NCBI GenBank assembly: GCA_963750535.1
Contig: CAVVRF010000048.1
Span: 1 to 64,000, forward strand
Source of the DNA: JAKFWF01 sp963750535
Lineage (GTDB): Bacteria > Pseudomonadota > Alphaproteobacteria > Rhizobiales > Hyphomicrobiaceae
Reading direction: 5' to 3'
Length of the DNA: 64,000 nt
The notes under the pieces were generated by a model. That model saw only the letters and a list, made by a program, of their open reading frames with translations, made no database searches and was not told the DNA's origin. Position numbers and translations under genes: made by a program. This document shows, piece after piece, positions 37,938 to 46,980 of this stretch. The stretch's first letter is position 1; each line of letters opens with the position of its first letter.

Positions 37938-39277
37938 GGCTCGGCGCGCTGCGACAACGGTCCGGCGGTGAAATCACTGCTCCGCCCGGCCGATGCCGCC
38001 TTGGTAGTTTCGGTCGCAGTCGGGTTGGCCTTCGCTGTCACCGTTTCAGCGCCCCGCGGCAGCAGCACATAGAGATTTCCGGGATGCTTGGTGACGCCGG
38101 CGAGCTTTCCCGCGGCATTGCCGCTGCCGAAGTAAATGTCGCCGCGTTCCGGCCCGCGGATCGCCGAGCCGACATCCTGCGCGATCATCAGACGGTTGAA
38201 TCCGCCGGCCTTCAGTACGTCGGCAAGCGACGGCGCGCTGACGTAGACCGGCGTCCCGATCGCATGCACCCCGGTATCGACCGCCAGGCTGCGTCCAGGC
38301 GTCAGTGGGATGTGCAGCACGCCGAGCGCGCCCTTGGCCTCCTCGCCCTTGAGCTCACGGAAGAACACATACGACTTGTTCTGCCACATGACATTCCGGC
38401 CGCGCTCCGGATCGGCCTTCAGCCAGTTGCCGAGCGCCTCGAGCGACATCTTGTCGGCCGGAAACTGCCCGGTATCGATCAAATGCCGCCCGATCGAGGT
38501 ATAGGGGTGGCCGTTCTTGCCGTCGTAGCTCACCCGAATCGTCGTGCCGTCGGTCAGCTTGATCCGGCCCGAGCCCTGGATCTGCATGAAGAACTTGTCG
38601 ACCGGACTGGCGAGATACAGCAGCTCCAGGCCCTGGCCGTCGAGGGCGCCCTGCTCGATCTCGGCTCGCGTGGCGTAAGGCACGATGCCGTCGTCGGTCT
38701 TGCGGGCATGGGTCAACGCATTGGCCTTGACCCCGCGCACCTGCTCGTCGACCAGGTTCACGAGGTCGGCCGGGCGCCGATGGATCGGCGTCGCAAACTT
38801 CGCGGTCGCGGTGCGCGAGCCATTGATCAGCGGCTCGTAGTAACCCGTGAGCAGTCCGGGCGGGCCGGCGTGCTCGACCCGGTGCGGAGTGAAATGCGTC
38901 TCGAAAAATGCCTTCGCGGCCGCCGCCGGCACTCGTTTCGCCGCCAATCGGATGGCTTCGTCGCAGGCCGCGAGCAGAGCCGGCGGCGTCGGGACGGCGG
39001 AGGCCTTGTCGCCGGCTGCGCTTGCCGCAATCAATATCGGGCAAGACCGCAGGAACGCCTTGAACGCCGCGGCGTAATCGTCCTGGGCCCAGCCCGGCAG
39101 GTCGGTGAACGCGATGGGCGAGAACTTCGGCTGCTGCTGGCTCACGGCACTCGATGGTTTCAACGCTTGGTTGCGGCCGGCCGGAGCCTTGGTTTCCGCC
39201 CCACCCGGCGCCGCCACGGCCATGGCCGCGAGCGTCGCGCAGCACAGGCTCGGCAGGCGACGGCGGTAGACCGGCAC
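37934..39277 (-). CDS. mltA: Membrane-bound lytic murein transglycosylase A
   Basis: The enzyme cleaves peptidoglycan to anhydromuropeptides. The MltA domain shows HFTPHRVEHAGPPGLLTGYY and IQGSGRIKLTDGTTIRVSYD. The 3D domain has the Asp-rich MIAQDVGSAIRGPERGDIYF. A basic start, then a hydrophobic segment ending AAPGGAETK, fits a signal peptide. The GTG at 39277, 9 bp after the stop of the TimA gene, is preferred; an ATG at 39319 would overlap that gene. Second gene in timA-mltA-smr. Confidence 0.9.
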   Translation of the reverse strand: MPVYRRRLPSLCCATLAAMAVAAPGGAETKAPAGRNQALKPSSAVSQQQPKFSPIAFTDLPGWAQDDYAAAFKAFLRSCPILIAASAAGDKASAVPTPPALLAACDEAIRLAAKRVPAAAAKAFFETHFTPHRVEHAGPPGLLTGYYEPLINGSRTATAKFATPIHRRPADLVNLVDEQVRGVKANALTHARKTDDGIVPYATRAEIEQGALDGQGLELLYLASPVDKFFMQIQGSGRIKLTDGTTIRVSYDGKNGHPYTSIGRHLIDTGQFPADKMSLEALGNWLKADPERGRNVMWQNKSYVFFRELKGEEAKGALGVLHIPLTPGRSLAVDTGVHAIGTPVYVSAPSLADVLKAGGFNRLMIAQDVGSAIRGPERGDIYFGSGNAAGKLAGVTKHPGNLYVLLPRGAETVTAKANPTATETTKAASAGRSSDFTAGPLSQRAEP

Positions 39278-39285
39278 GGCGACGC

Positions 39286-40020
39286 TCAGCTTTGCGGTTG
39301 CGTCGCTACCAGCCGCCAATTCGGATTGCGCACGCTGACGTCGCGCGCGAACGTCCAGATGTCGGTGACTTCCTTGATCTTCTGCGGGTCGCCGGCGATG
39401 ACGACCCCGCTCCTGTCGCGGGTCGCGGAGATCAACTGGCTGACGAACCGCACCGTGAGCTGGGCGATGCTACCCTTGAACTCGGCCTCGACCAGATTGA
39501 CCTTGTTGATGCCGACAAAGCTCTGGTCGATCTGCTCGGCCCTGCTCTCGCGGTCGCCAATCGCCTCGACGAAGCCCTCGTAGACCTCCTTGCTCAGGAG
39601 GTCCTTCAGCACCTTGCGATTGCCCTCGGCAAAGGCCGTCACAATCATCTCGTAGGCCTGCCGCGCACCGTCCAGGAAGTGTTTCGGATCAAACGACGGG
39701 TCGGCCCTGGTCATCTGCACCATCGCCTTCTCGATCGCGGCATCGCCGGCGGCGAACTCCTTCACCCGCGCCTCGGCATTGGCCAGGGCCGCATCGGCGG
39801 CGGCCGGAGCCGCCGTTGCCTCGCCGCCGCGCCGCGGCAGGGCCACGACCTTGTCCTGCGACGCCGCCGCTTGCTCCTCGGCCTGGCGGGCGCGCATATT
39901 CCGGTCGATGCGTGCCTCGTCGTCCGGAGTCCTGCGGCCAAGTACGCTGCGCAGCTTGAAGATGACGAACACCGCGACGATCAAGGAGAGCAGCGTTAAG
40001 AGATTTATCTGGCCATCCAT
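39286..40020 (-). CDS. TimA/Tim44-family protein
   Basis: The 244-residue protein has one N-terminal membrane helix (INLLTLLSLIVAVFVIF), a charged linker, and a C-terminal Tim44-like domain (DPKHFLDGARQAYEMIVTAF, ending WTFARDVSVRNPNWRLVATQ). Bacterial TimA is related to the mitochondrial import factor Tim44 and is thought to act at the inner membrane in protein translocation. It lies next to divergent fxsA-secB, as in other alphaproteobacteria. The ATG at 40020 gives the usual short periplasmic start. Confidence 0.92.
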   Translation of the reverse strand: MDGQINLLTLLSLIVAVFVIFKLRSVLGRRTPDDEARIDRNMRARQAEEQAAASQDKVVALPRRGGEATAAPAAADAALANAEARVKEFAAGDAAIEKAMVQMTRADPSFDPKHFLDGARQAYEMIVTAFAEGNRKVLKDLLSKEVYEGFVEAIGDRESRAEQIDQSFVGINKVNLVEAEFKGSIAQLTVRFVSQLISATRDRSGVVIAGDPQKIKEVTDIWTFARDVSVRNPNWRLVATQPQS

Positions 40021-40256
40021 CGGTTCGGCTTTCCTACGCGTGCTGTTCGCCAGACTGATGTATGATCGAGGGCGACATCGATCCAGGGTCACCGGCGAAT
40101 ATAGAGTGAGGCGGGGCGCAGAAATTTTGCTACCGCACCGCGACATTGCCAGAAACTTAGGACATTGCAGTGGCGAAGCCAACCGGAATGACGCCCGCCG
40201 GGCCACGACACCGTCGGCAAGATCGATCAAAAGTTGGGCTGGTGTACTAACCGCGG

Positions 40257-40823
40257 ATGGCAGGTATGTGGTTCGGACTGTTCCTGGTGTTGATCGCGAT
40301 CCCGCTTCTGGAGCTGGCGCTGCTCATCAAGCTCGGCCAGTCGATCGGCGTCTTCGCGACGTTCGCGGTGCTTCTCATCAGCGCCGGCGCTGGATTGATG
40401 ATCATGCAGGCGCAAGGGTTCGCGGCGCTCGGCCGCGCCTCGCAGAGCATGCGCGAAGGCAAGCCGCCGGTCGAGCCCGTGGTCGACAGCTTCATGCTGA
40501 TGCTGGCCGGCGGCCTGCTGCTGGTGCCTGGCCTGATCACCGACGCGGTTGGCCTGCTGCTGCTCATTCCGCCGGTACGGCACCTGGTCGCTGCCTGGGG
40601 GCTGCGGCGCTTGTTCGGCTCGGCCGAAGTCCACGTCGCGACCTGGAGCACCACGAGCGAGCGCACGACACGGCCGTCTGACGATCGCCCCGGCCAGGGA
40701 GCCAGCGGCGGCACCGTGATCGAGGGGGAGTTCGAGCGACTGGACGAGAAGCCGGCGCCCGGCCGCCGCAGCGACGATCAAGCCGGCAAGCCCTACCGCA
40801 ACGGAGCTGCCAAGGAGCCCTGA
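40257..40823 (+). CDS. fxsA: FxsA-family membrane protein
   Basis: The 188-residue protein has the FxsA domain: FGLFLVLIAIPLLELALLIK, SAGAGLMIMQAQGFAALGR, and SFMLMLAGGLLLVPGLITD. The C-terminal tail is polar and Arg/Gly-rich. FxsA was named in Escherichia coli for suppressing F exclusion of T7. Its cellular role is otherwise unclear. It starts 237 bp from the divergent TimA gene and is followed 82 bp later by secB. Confidence 0.92.
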   Translation: MAGMWFGLFLVLIAIPLLELALLIKLGQSIGVFATFAVLLISAGAGLMIMQAQGFAALGRASQSMREGKPPVEPVVDSFMLMLAGGLLLVPGLITDAVGLLLLIPPVRHLVAAWGLRRLFGSAEVHVATWSTTSERTTRPSDDRPGQGASGGTVIEGEFERLDEKPAPGRRSDDQAGKPYRNGAAKEP

Positions 40824-40904
40824 TTGCCGGTTGCGGCCGGGCGTGATAGCCAGCGCCGGAAACCGCCACAATGGCGCGGACAGCACCACAGCAAGGTAGC
40901 CGAC

Positions 40905-41405
40905 ATGACCGATCAGGCGACGTCCAAGACCGATCAGACGAGCGAGCAGGCGCAGCCGACCATCCGCGTGGTCGGCCAGTACATCAAGGACCTTTCGTTC
41001 GAGAACCCGAATGTCGGCAAGCTGATGGAAGGCCCGGTCGACAGTCCGCAGCTGCAGATCGAGGTGAATGTCAATGCCCGCCAGGCCAATGCGGGGCTGT
41101 ACGAGAGCAACCTGGAGTTCATCGCCACCGCCACGAGCAAGGCCGGCCCATTGTACAAGCTCGAGCTCGATTACGGCGGGATGTTCAAGATCGAGAACAT
41201 GCCGCCCCAGGCGATGGAGCCGTTCCTGCTGATCAATGCTCCGACGCTGCTGTTTCCGTTCGTGCGCCGCCTGGTCGCCGACCTCACCCGCGAGGGCGGT
41301 TTCCCGCCGCTGATGCTCGATCCGATCGACTTTGCCTCGCTCTTCATGAAGCGCAAGCAGGCGGGCCAGGGCCAGGCGACCAACGGAGCGAAACCCGTCA
41401 GCTGA
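40905..41405 (+). CDS. secB: Protein-export chaperone SecB
   Basis: The 166-residue chaperone keeps presecretory proteins unfolded and hands them to SecA. Family blocks are QYIKDLSFENPNVGKLM, NARQANAGLYESNLEFIATA, and PFVRRLVADLTREGGFPPLML ending with DPIDFASLF. The ATG at 40905 gives the normal length. Its 3' end overlaps the convergent dnaQ stop by 8 bp (41398-41405). Confidence 0.96.
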   Translation: MTDQATSKTDQTSEQAQPTIRVVGQYIKDLSFENPNVGKLMEGPVDSPQLQIEVNVNARQANAGLYESNLEFIATATSKAGPLYKLELDYGGMFKIENMPPQAMEPFLLINAPTLLFPFVRRLVADLTREGGFPPLMLDPIDFASLFMKRKQAGQGQATNGAKPVS

Positions 41406-42104
41406 GATAGCGGCGCCAGATCGCGTTCTCGCCCAGGCTCTCGACGAACGTGCGATGAGCCGCCAGCTCATCTTCCGAGAACTCGCGGCGGCAACGGTGC
41501 CGGACGCGATTTGGCCGTGCGCCTCGCCGCCGAGCTCATCCCGCCGGAAACTGGCGTCGCGCCGTCGCGGGCAAGTCCGAGCGTCGCCTGGCGCTCGCCG
41601 ATCAGCTCCACGTAGACCTGCGCCAGCAGAAGCGAGTCGACGATGGCACCGTGTTTCGTGCGCTGCGTATTGTCGATGCCATAGCGTTTGCACAGCGCAT
41701 CGAGCGTATTGGGTCCGGCCGGATGCTTCCGCCGCGCCAGCGCAAGGGTATCGACAACGCGGTCCATCGTGATCACGCCAAACTTCAAACGCTCCAGCTC
41801 CATGTTGATGAAGCCGATGTCGAATGGCGCATTGTGGATGACCAGGATCGACGAGCCGATGAACTGCAGGAAGTCCGTCGACCACCTTGCCGAACGCCGG
41901 CTTGTCGCGCAGGAACGCCGTCGATATTCCGTGAATGCGTTCGGCATCGGGATGAACCTCCCGGGTCTCCGGGTTCAGGAACGCGTGGAATTCGGCGCCG
42001 GTGGGCCGCCGATTGTGGAGCTCGACGCAGCCGATCTCGATCAGCCGGTCCCCTTTCCTGGCATCGAGGCCTGTCGTCTCGGTGTCGAGCACGATTTCGC
42101 GCAT
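41398..42104 (-). CDS. dnaQ: DNA polymerase III epsilon subunit, two frame breaks
   Basis: This proofreading 3'-5' exonuclease has about 234 residues. Exo I is IVLDTETTGLD, Exo II HNAPFDIGFINMELE, and Exo III KHGAIVDSLLLAQVYVEL. The C-terminus REFSEDELAAHRTFVESLGE, then IWRRYLS, is the polymerase-binding end. An extra base at 41875-41876 (plus strand) and another at about 41488-41492 split the gene over three frames. Since dnaQ is essential or near-essential and all parts are intact, sequencing error is likely. Last gene of the run PpsR-maf-coaE-dnaQ that leads away from the putative origin. Confidence 0.93.
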
Positions 42105-42127
42105 GTGGCCGCCGTCCCTGCAGTCGT

Positions 42128-42743
42128 TCAAGCCCAGAACCGCTCGTAGGCGGTGCCGACCCTTCCGCGCAGTGATACGACAATGGCGTCGATTTGCGCC
42201 TCGGTAGTCGCGATATCGCCGGATGTGTCCACAACGAAATCGGCGCGGCGACGCTTTTCCTCGTCGCTCAGCTGCCGACCGAGAATCACGGCGAGTTTCT
42301 CCGCTGTCATGCCGGGCCGGGCCAGCACGCGGTCGCGCTGGATCTCGGCGGGAGCGCTGACGATGACGGTGACGTCGACCTTGCCCTCGCCGCCGGTCTC
42401 GAACAGCAGCGGGATTTCCAGCACCGCCATCGCGATGCCGGCGGCGTCCGCCTCATGCAATGCCCTTCGCTCCGCCTTCTGAACCAGTGGATGCACGATC
42501 CGCTCTAGAAATCCTGAACCCCTCGGGCCGCCCCATCAATTGCTCGGAGAGCCGCCGGCGGTCGACCCGGCCGTCGACCGCAACACCCGGAAAGGCTGCC
42601 TCGATCGGCGCCACCGCCTCGCCCTCGTACAGCTCGTGCACCAGCGCGTCGGCGTCGATCACCGGGATCCCGGCATGGCGAAAACGCGCCGCGGCGGTCG
42701 ATTTGCCCATGCCGATCGAGCCGGTCAGTCCTATCAGCAGCAT
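42128..42743 (-). CDS. coaE: Dephospho-CoA kinase, one frame break
   Basis: The enzyme (about 204 residues) catalyses the last step of CoA synthesis. Walker A is GLTGSIGMGKSTAA. Then come HAGIPVIDADALVHELYEG, IVHPLVQKAERRALHEAD and EIPLLFETGGEGKVDV. One extra A in the AAA at 42509-42511 shifts the frame; dropping it joins GFRILERIVHPLVQ. Start ATG at 42743, 22 bp after the maf stop. In many alphaproteobacteria aroE lies between maf and coaE; it is absent here. Confidence 0.93.
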
Positions 42744-42765
42744 CCGGCAGGTCCTCGCGCCATCG

Positions 42766-43383
42766 TCATTGACCGAGGGCGCCGCGCGCTCGCAACTCGG
42801 CAAGCAACGGCAGCAGCGGCAGGCCCAGGATCGTGAAATAGTCGCCATCGACTCGCTCGAACAGCTGGATGCCGCGTCCTTCGAGCTTGTAGGCGCCGAC
42901 GCTGCTGCACAGTTCCTCGCCTTCCGCGGCCAGATATGCATCGAGGAACGCGTCCGAGAACGGGCGCATGGTCAGCTCGGCGGTGTCGACCATGCTCCAC
43001 ACGATCTCGCCATCGACCGCGATGGCAACCCCAGCGTGCAGGCAGTGCGTCTGGCCGCGCAATCGCTGCAGCGTCGAACGCGCGCCAACGATATCGTCGG
43101 CCTTCGTCAGTATCTCGCCTTCGTGCTCCAGCACCTGGTCGGAGCCGATGACGAAGGCGCCGGGCTTGCGCACGCTGACATCGCGCGCCTTGGCCTCGGC
43201 CAACAGCTCGGCGATGTCGGCAGGATCGACCTCGCTGTCATCGGCGGTCAACACGTCCTGGATCGCCCGCTCGTCGATCCGCGCCGGCTCGACATCGAAG
43301 ATGACGCCGGCACGCTCGAGCATGCCGCGCCGGGAGGCGCTGGCCGAGGCGAGTACGATCCGCGTGCGCTTGCGATCAGCCAT
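42766..43383 (-). CDS. maf: Maf-family nucleotide pyrophosphatase
   Basis: The 205-residue protein has the Maf/Ham1 fold: IVLASASASRRGMLERAG at the N-terminus, FVIGSDQVLEHEGEIL, and VGAYKLEGRGIQLFERVDGD at the catalytic end. Maf proteins hydrolyse non-canonical or canonical NTPs. Its start overlaps the 3' end of the DUF299 gene by 8 bp, so the two are probably coupled. Confidence 0.94.
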   Translation of the reverse strand: MADRKRTRIVLASASASRRGMLERAGVIFDVEPARIDERAIQDVLTADDSEVDPADIAELLAEAKARDVSVRKPGAFVIGSDQVLEHEGEILTKADDIVGARSTLQRLRGQTHCLHAGVAIAVDGEIVWSMVDTAELTMRPFSDAFLDAYLAAEGEELCSSVGAYKLEGRGIQLFERVDGDYFTILGLPLLPLLAELRARGALGQ

Positions 43384-44233
43384 CGCCGGTGTCGCTTTCC
43401 GCCGTGTTGCCGATCTCGCGATCGTGGAACAACCGCAGGATCTGCGCCGCCGTTTCCTCGATCGACCGCCGCGACACGTCGATCACCGGCCAGCCGTGCC
43501 GAGCGCACAGGCGGCGGGAGAACAGGATCTCCTGGGCAATGGCATCACGGTCGACATACTCGTCGAGATTGCGGTCGCCGAGAAAGCGAACGCGATTGCG
43601 CCGGATCTCGGAGATGCGCTCGGCGCTCGCCACCAGGCCGACGACGAAGGCGGCGTGCGGCTCGATCAGCGCCTGCGGCAGCGGAATGGTCGGTACCAGC
43701 GGCAAATTCGCCGTCTTGTAGCCGCGTTGCGCCAGATAGATCGAGGTCGGCGTCTTCGAGGTCCGCGAGATGCCAAGGATGATGATGTCGGCGGAGTTGA
43801 GGTCGGCGGGAAGCTGGCCGTCATCGTGCACCATGGCGAAATTCAGCGCATCGATCCGCTGGAAGTATTCGGCATCGAGCACGTGCTGGCCGGCGACGAT
43901 CGGCGTCTGCGGCGCACCGAGATAGCTCTCGAACACCTTCATGATCGGCTCGAGCACGTGCAGGCACGGCACCTTCAGCTCGCGACAGCGCCGCTCGAGC
44001 TCGGCCGTCAGGTCGCGGTTGACGATCGTATAGAGCACGATGCCCGGCGCCGACGCGATCTCCTGCAGCACCCGGTCGAGTTGCCGCGGGCTGCGGATCA
44101 GCGGATGCACGTGCTCGATCGGCCGCACCTCGGCATATTGCACGGAAGCCGCCTTGGCGATCGTGGTCAGTGTCTCGCCGGTCGAATCCGAGATCAGGTG
44201 AAGGTGGAAGTAGCTCGGCAAGCGGTTGGCCAT
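43376..44233 (-). CDS. DUF299 kinase-pyrophosphorylase (PpsR/PDRP family)
   Basis: The 285-residue protein belongs to the bifunctional Ser/Thr kinase-phosphorylase family that switches pyruvate phosphate dikinase or PEP synthetase on and off. Family blocks are FHLHLISDSTGETL, EYFQRIDALNFAMVHDDGQ, and the P-loop ILGISRTSKTPTSIYLAQRG. In Caulobacter and Rickettsia this gene borders the replication origin on the side opposite hemE, and here it borders the 407-bp gap to hemE in the same way. Start ATG at 44233; an in-frame upstream part is not part of the family. Confidence 0.92.
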   Translation of the reverse strand: MANRLPSYFHLHLISDSTGETLTTIAKAASVQYAEVRPIEHVHPLIRSPRQLDRVLQEIASAPGIVLYTIVNRDLTAELERRCRELKVPCLHVLEPIMKVFESYLGAPQTPIVAGQHVLDAEYFQRIDALNFAMVHDDGQLPADLNSADIIILGISRTSKTPTSIYLAQRGYKTANLPLVPTIPLPQALIEPHAAFVVGLVASAERISEIRRNRVRFLGDRNLDEYVDRDAIAQEILFSRRLCARHGWPVIDVSRRSIEETAAQILRLFHDREIGNTAESDTGDG

Positions 44234-44640
44234 CTGTGGAGAAATCCGCCCGTTTTCAACAGCCGGGGGCGTCGATCGTACAACCCGGCACCATTGCGGC
44301 CCGATGCTCCACAGACCAATCCCCAGGCGAGCCCGCGGCCCGATAGCCGCCAGCATGATTGCGCCTCCCTGTGAATACCCGCAATTCGACACACTTGTCC
44401 AACAGATGTCCCCGCCGGGTGCATGCAACACACCGATCCAGAACCGACGACAACGACTTGATCTTTCAGAGACTATTTGCCTCTAGTGGCTCCCCGGATG
44501 ACGGCTACCAGGGCTGGATGAAAAGTGCCACCATGCCGATAACCTGGGGATCGGGCGGGATGACAGAGGTGTCCCCACAATCCACGCCGGTAAGAGTCAA
44601 AATAAAAACTCATCTAGAAATTGGATTAGAAAGTTAAGTC
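44234..44640. other. Candidate chromosomal replication origin (oriC)
   Basis: The 407-bp gap lies between the DUF299 gene and hemE, the known place of the origin in Caulobacter and Rickettsia. It holds two 8/9 matches to the DnaA box TTATNCACA, both on the minus strand: TGTGGAGAA at 44235-44243 and TGTGAATAC at 44370-44378. A weaker site (TGCTCCACA) is at 44305-44313. The right end (44596-44638) is AT-rich, a possible unwinding element. Neighbouring genes run away on both sides. CtrA-type sites were not clear. Confidence 0.62.
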
Positions 44641-45731
44641 ATGACCGAGCAAGACGCCGGGCTCGCGCGCAAGTCCGAAACGATGCGCTTCCTGCAGCCA
44701 TTCGCAGGCCAGGCGATCAGCCCGCCACCAGTCTGGCTAATGCGCCAGGCCGGCCGATACCTGCCCGAGTATCGTGCGACGCGCGCCACCGCCGGCTCGT
44801 TTCTCGACCTGTGCTATACGCCCCGGCTCGCATGCGAGGTGACGCTGCAGCCGATCAAGCGCTTTGGCTTCGATGCGGCGATCCTGTTCTCCGACATTCT
44901 CGTCGTGCCGGACGCCCTGGGCCAGCCGGTGCGCTTCGTCGAGGGCGAGGGTCCAAGATTGAACCCATTGAAATCGTTTGAAGATCTTAGAGAGGCTATC
45001 GATTGCCGGCGCGGATGCGAAATTCCATACCGTCGCCGAGAGCGTGGCGCTGATCCGGTCCCGCCTGGCGAGCAATACGGCCCTGATCGGGTTCTGCGGG
45101 GCGCCGTGGACGGTGGCGACCTACATGGTCGGTGGGCAGAGGCTCGCCAGACCAGGCCGCAACCCGCCTCATGGCCTATCGCGAGCCCAAGTTGTTCTCC
45201 CGGCTGATCGATCTGCTGGTCGAGGCCTCGCAGGTCTATCTCGAGTTGCAGATCGCAGCCGGCGCCGATGCGGTGATGATCTTCGACAGCTGGGCCGGCA
45301 GCCTGCCCGACGACGAGTTCGCGCGCTGGGTGACGGCCCCGACGGCGAAGCTGGTTTCGGGGCTGCGCGCGCGGCATCCGGGAGTTCCGGTGATCGGCTT
45401 TCCGCGAGGCGCCGGAGTGGCTTCGATCGGCTATGCCAAGGCGACGGGCGTGCAGGGCATCGGCTGCGACACGGCGATGCCGCTCGATCTGATGGCGGGA
45501 GCGTTGGCGGATCAGGGAATCGTGGTACAGGGCAACCTCGACCCGTTGCTGATGATTGCCGGAGGGGAACCAATGAAGCGCCGCGCCCGGCAGATCCTCG
45601 ACGCGATGGCCGGTAAGCGTTTCATCTTCAATCTCGGCCACGGCATCACACCGGAGGCGCCGCCAGAGCACGTCGCAGAACTGGTCGAGCTGATCCGCAG
45701 CTATAAGCCGCAGAGGCCCGCGCACCGGTGA
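44641..45731 (+). CDS. hemE: Uroporphyrinogen decarboxylase, two frame breaks
   Basis: The haem-pathway enzyme (about 362 residues) makes coproporphyrinogen III. The N-terminus holds PPVWLMRQAGRYLPEYRATR, then RFGFDAAILFSDILVVPDAL; later LIGFCGAPWTVATYMV, DAVMIFDSWAGSLPDDEF, and the C-terminal FNLGHGITPEAPPEHV. Extra bases near 44990 and near 45128-45130 split it over three frames, each carrying the expected next block. The GTGA at the stop is shared with the start of hemJ. An AT-rich stretch precedes the ATG. Confidence 0.95.
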
Positions 45732-46156
45732 ATTACCTGTTGTGGATCAAGGCAGTGCACGTGCTTGCCATCATCTCCTGGATGGCCGGGCAGCTCTATC
45801 TGCCGCGGCTCATGGTCTACCACGTCGACGCGCCGAAGGGCTCGCAACAGTCCGAGACGTTCAAGGTCATGGAGCGGAGGCTGCTCAAGGCGATCATCAA
45901 CCCGGCGATGATGGTGGCGTGGCTGACCGGTCTCTGGATGGCGTGGGACGTCTTCGCATTCAAAGGCGCTTGGCTTCACGTGAAACTATTGCTCGTCGTG
46001 GCGATGAGCGCGCTGCACGGTCTGCTGGTGCGGCGGGTGCGGGAATTCGCCGCCGACGCGAACACGCACAGCGCAACCTACTACCGGGTGCTGAACGAGG
46101 TGCCGACCGTGCTGATGATCGGCATCGTCATCATGGTGATCGTCAAGCCCTGGTGA
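45728..46156 (+). CDS. hemJ: Protoporphyrinogen oxidase HemJ
   Basis: The 142-residue membrane protein has four hydrophobic helices. Conserved family features are WIKAVHVLAIISWMAGQLYL (with the key His), RRLLKAIINPAMMVAWLTG, and GAWLHVKLLLVVAMSALHG. It oxidises protoporphyrinogen IX in many alphaproteobacteria. Its GTG start overlaps the hemE stop (GTGA), so it is translationally coupled. A parS-like sequence (13/16) lies within it at 45973-45988. Confidence 0.95.
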   Translation: MNYLLWIKAVHVLAIISWMAGQLYLPRLMVYHVDAPKGSQQSETFKVMERRLLKAIINPAMMVAWLTGLWMAWDVFAFKGAWLHVKLLLVVAMSALHGLLVRRVREFAADANTHSATYYRVLNEVPTVLMIGIVIMVIVKPW

Positions 46157-46177
46157 TCGCGGAGAGTTACCGCGATC
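46155..46177. terminator. Hairpin at the end of hemJ
   Basis: GATCGCGG and CCGCGATC form a perfect 8-bp stem with a 7-base loop, starting within the hemJ stop. A T-rich stretch (CCTTT) follows only after about 12 bp, so it may be a weak terminator or a bidirectional boundary with the convergent gene beyond. Confidence 0.45.
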
Positions 46178-46204
46178 GAGCGTTGCCTTTACGGCCGCAA
46201 CGCA

Positions 46205-46870
46205 TCACTCCCACTCGCCGACGAACCCCGGCAGGTCAACCGCGGCCCGGCAGCGGCTGAGCCGCATTGCCCGGTCCACCGCGCTGTCGTGATTGCGCTC
46301 CACCGTACCGGCCGGGATGCGGGTGCGGAAAAAATTGGCCCAGGCGAACTCGGCATAGGGGATCATCGACTTGCGGAAGCCGCCCGCTTCCCGCACCACC
46401 CAGGCGAGATCGCGGAACGGGTCGTGGCGCAGGGCATGCAGGCAGGTCGGCAAGTGTGACGGCTTAATCCTCCGCCCCTCCTCGTCGTAGGGGTAGAGCC
46501 GCCCCTCGAACTCCATCCGGCGCCAGAACGCCGACAGCGTAAGGTCGGAAATGTCCTCGATCACCCGGGCATAGGCGTGCTCGACCTCCGCCTGCCACAG
46601 CGCCAGGCCGAAGTGGTGATGGTCGATCATGAACAGCTCGCCGCCTGGTCCGCGGACCGCCGGGATCGGCCGGCTGCTGATGATTTTCTCCATCCGCTTG
46701 CGCTTGCTGGCGCGACTCTCGAATTTTCTCCGCTTCGAAACCACCGCCCGCATGCCGACCGACACCTGCGTCGGCCGCAGCGTCTCGATCGGCACCAGCA
46801 GCAACTCGCCCAATTTACCTCTACGCGACGCCGGGCCGCCGAGCCCGTGCTCAAAGTCAACGCGTGCCAC
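46205..46870 (-). CDS. ParB-like nuclease-domain protein (ParBc_2 type)
   Basis: The 221-residue protein has a ParB/sulfiredoxin-like fold of the putative ParB-like nuclease family. Visible are LLVPIETLRPTQVSVGMRAV, SRPIPAVRGPGGELFMIDHH and HHFGLALWQAEVEHAYARV. It lacks the helix-turn-helix and GERR motif of chromosomal ParB, so it is not a partition protein. Members of this family are widespread and uncharacterised. It is isolated between convergent hemJ and the RMD1 gene. Confidence 0.75.
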   Translation of the reverse strand: MARVDFEHGLGGPASRRGKLGELLLVPIETLRPTQVSVGMRAVVSKRRKFESRASKRKRMEKIISSRPIPAVRGPGGELFMIDHHHFGLALWQAEVEHAYARVIEDISDLTLSAFWRRMEFEGRLYPYDEEGRRIKPSHLPTCLHALRHDPFRDLAWVVREAGGFRKSMIPYAEFAWANFFRTRIPAGTVERNHDSAVDRAMRLSRCRAAVDLPGFVGEWE

Positions 46871-46980
46871 GATGCCTGACCTCGCAATGTTCGTGTCACT
46901 TCCGTGACGAACGAGCTAACGGAGGTTTGGTAAACCGATGGTAAACGGGAGAGAAAATGCCGGTGCGGCGCGGCGGAGCA

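Noticed and set aside
37934..39319. ATG at 39319 as mltA start
   Set aside because: It would overlap the TimA gene by 34 bp and add residues before the signal peptide; the GTG at 39277 fits better.
46205..46870. Second chromosomal partition protein (ParB)
   Set aside because: It lacks the GERR CTP motif and the helix-turn-helix; it fits the putative ParB-like nuclease family.
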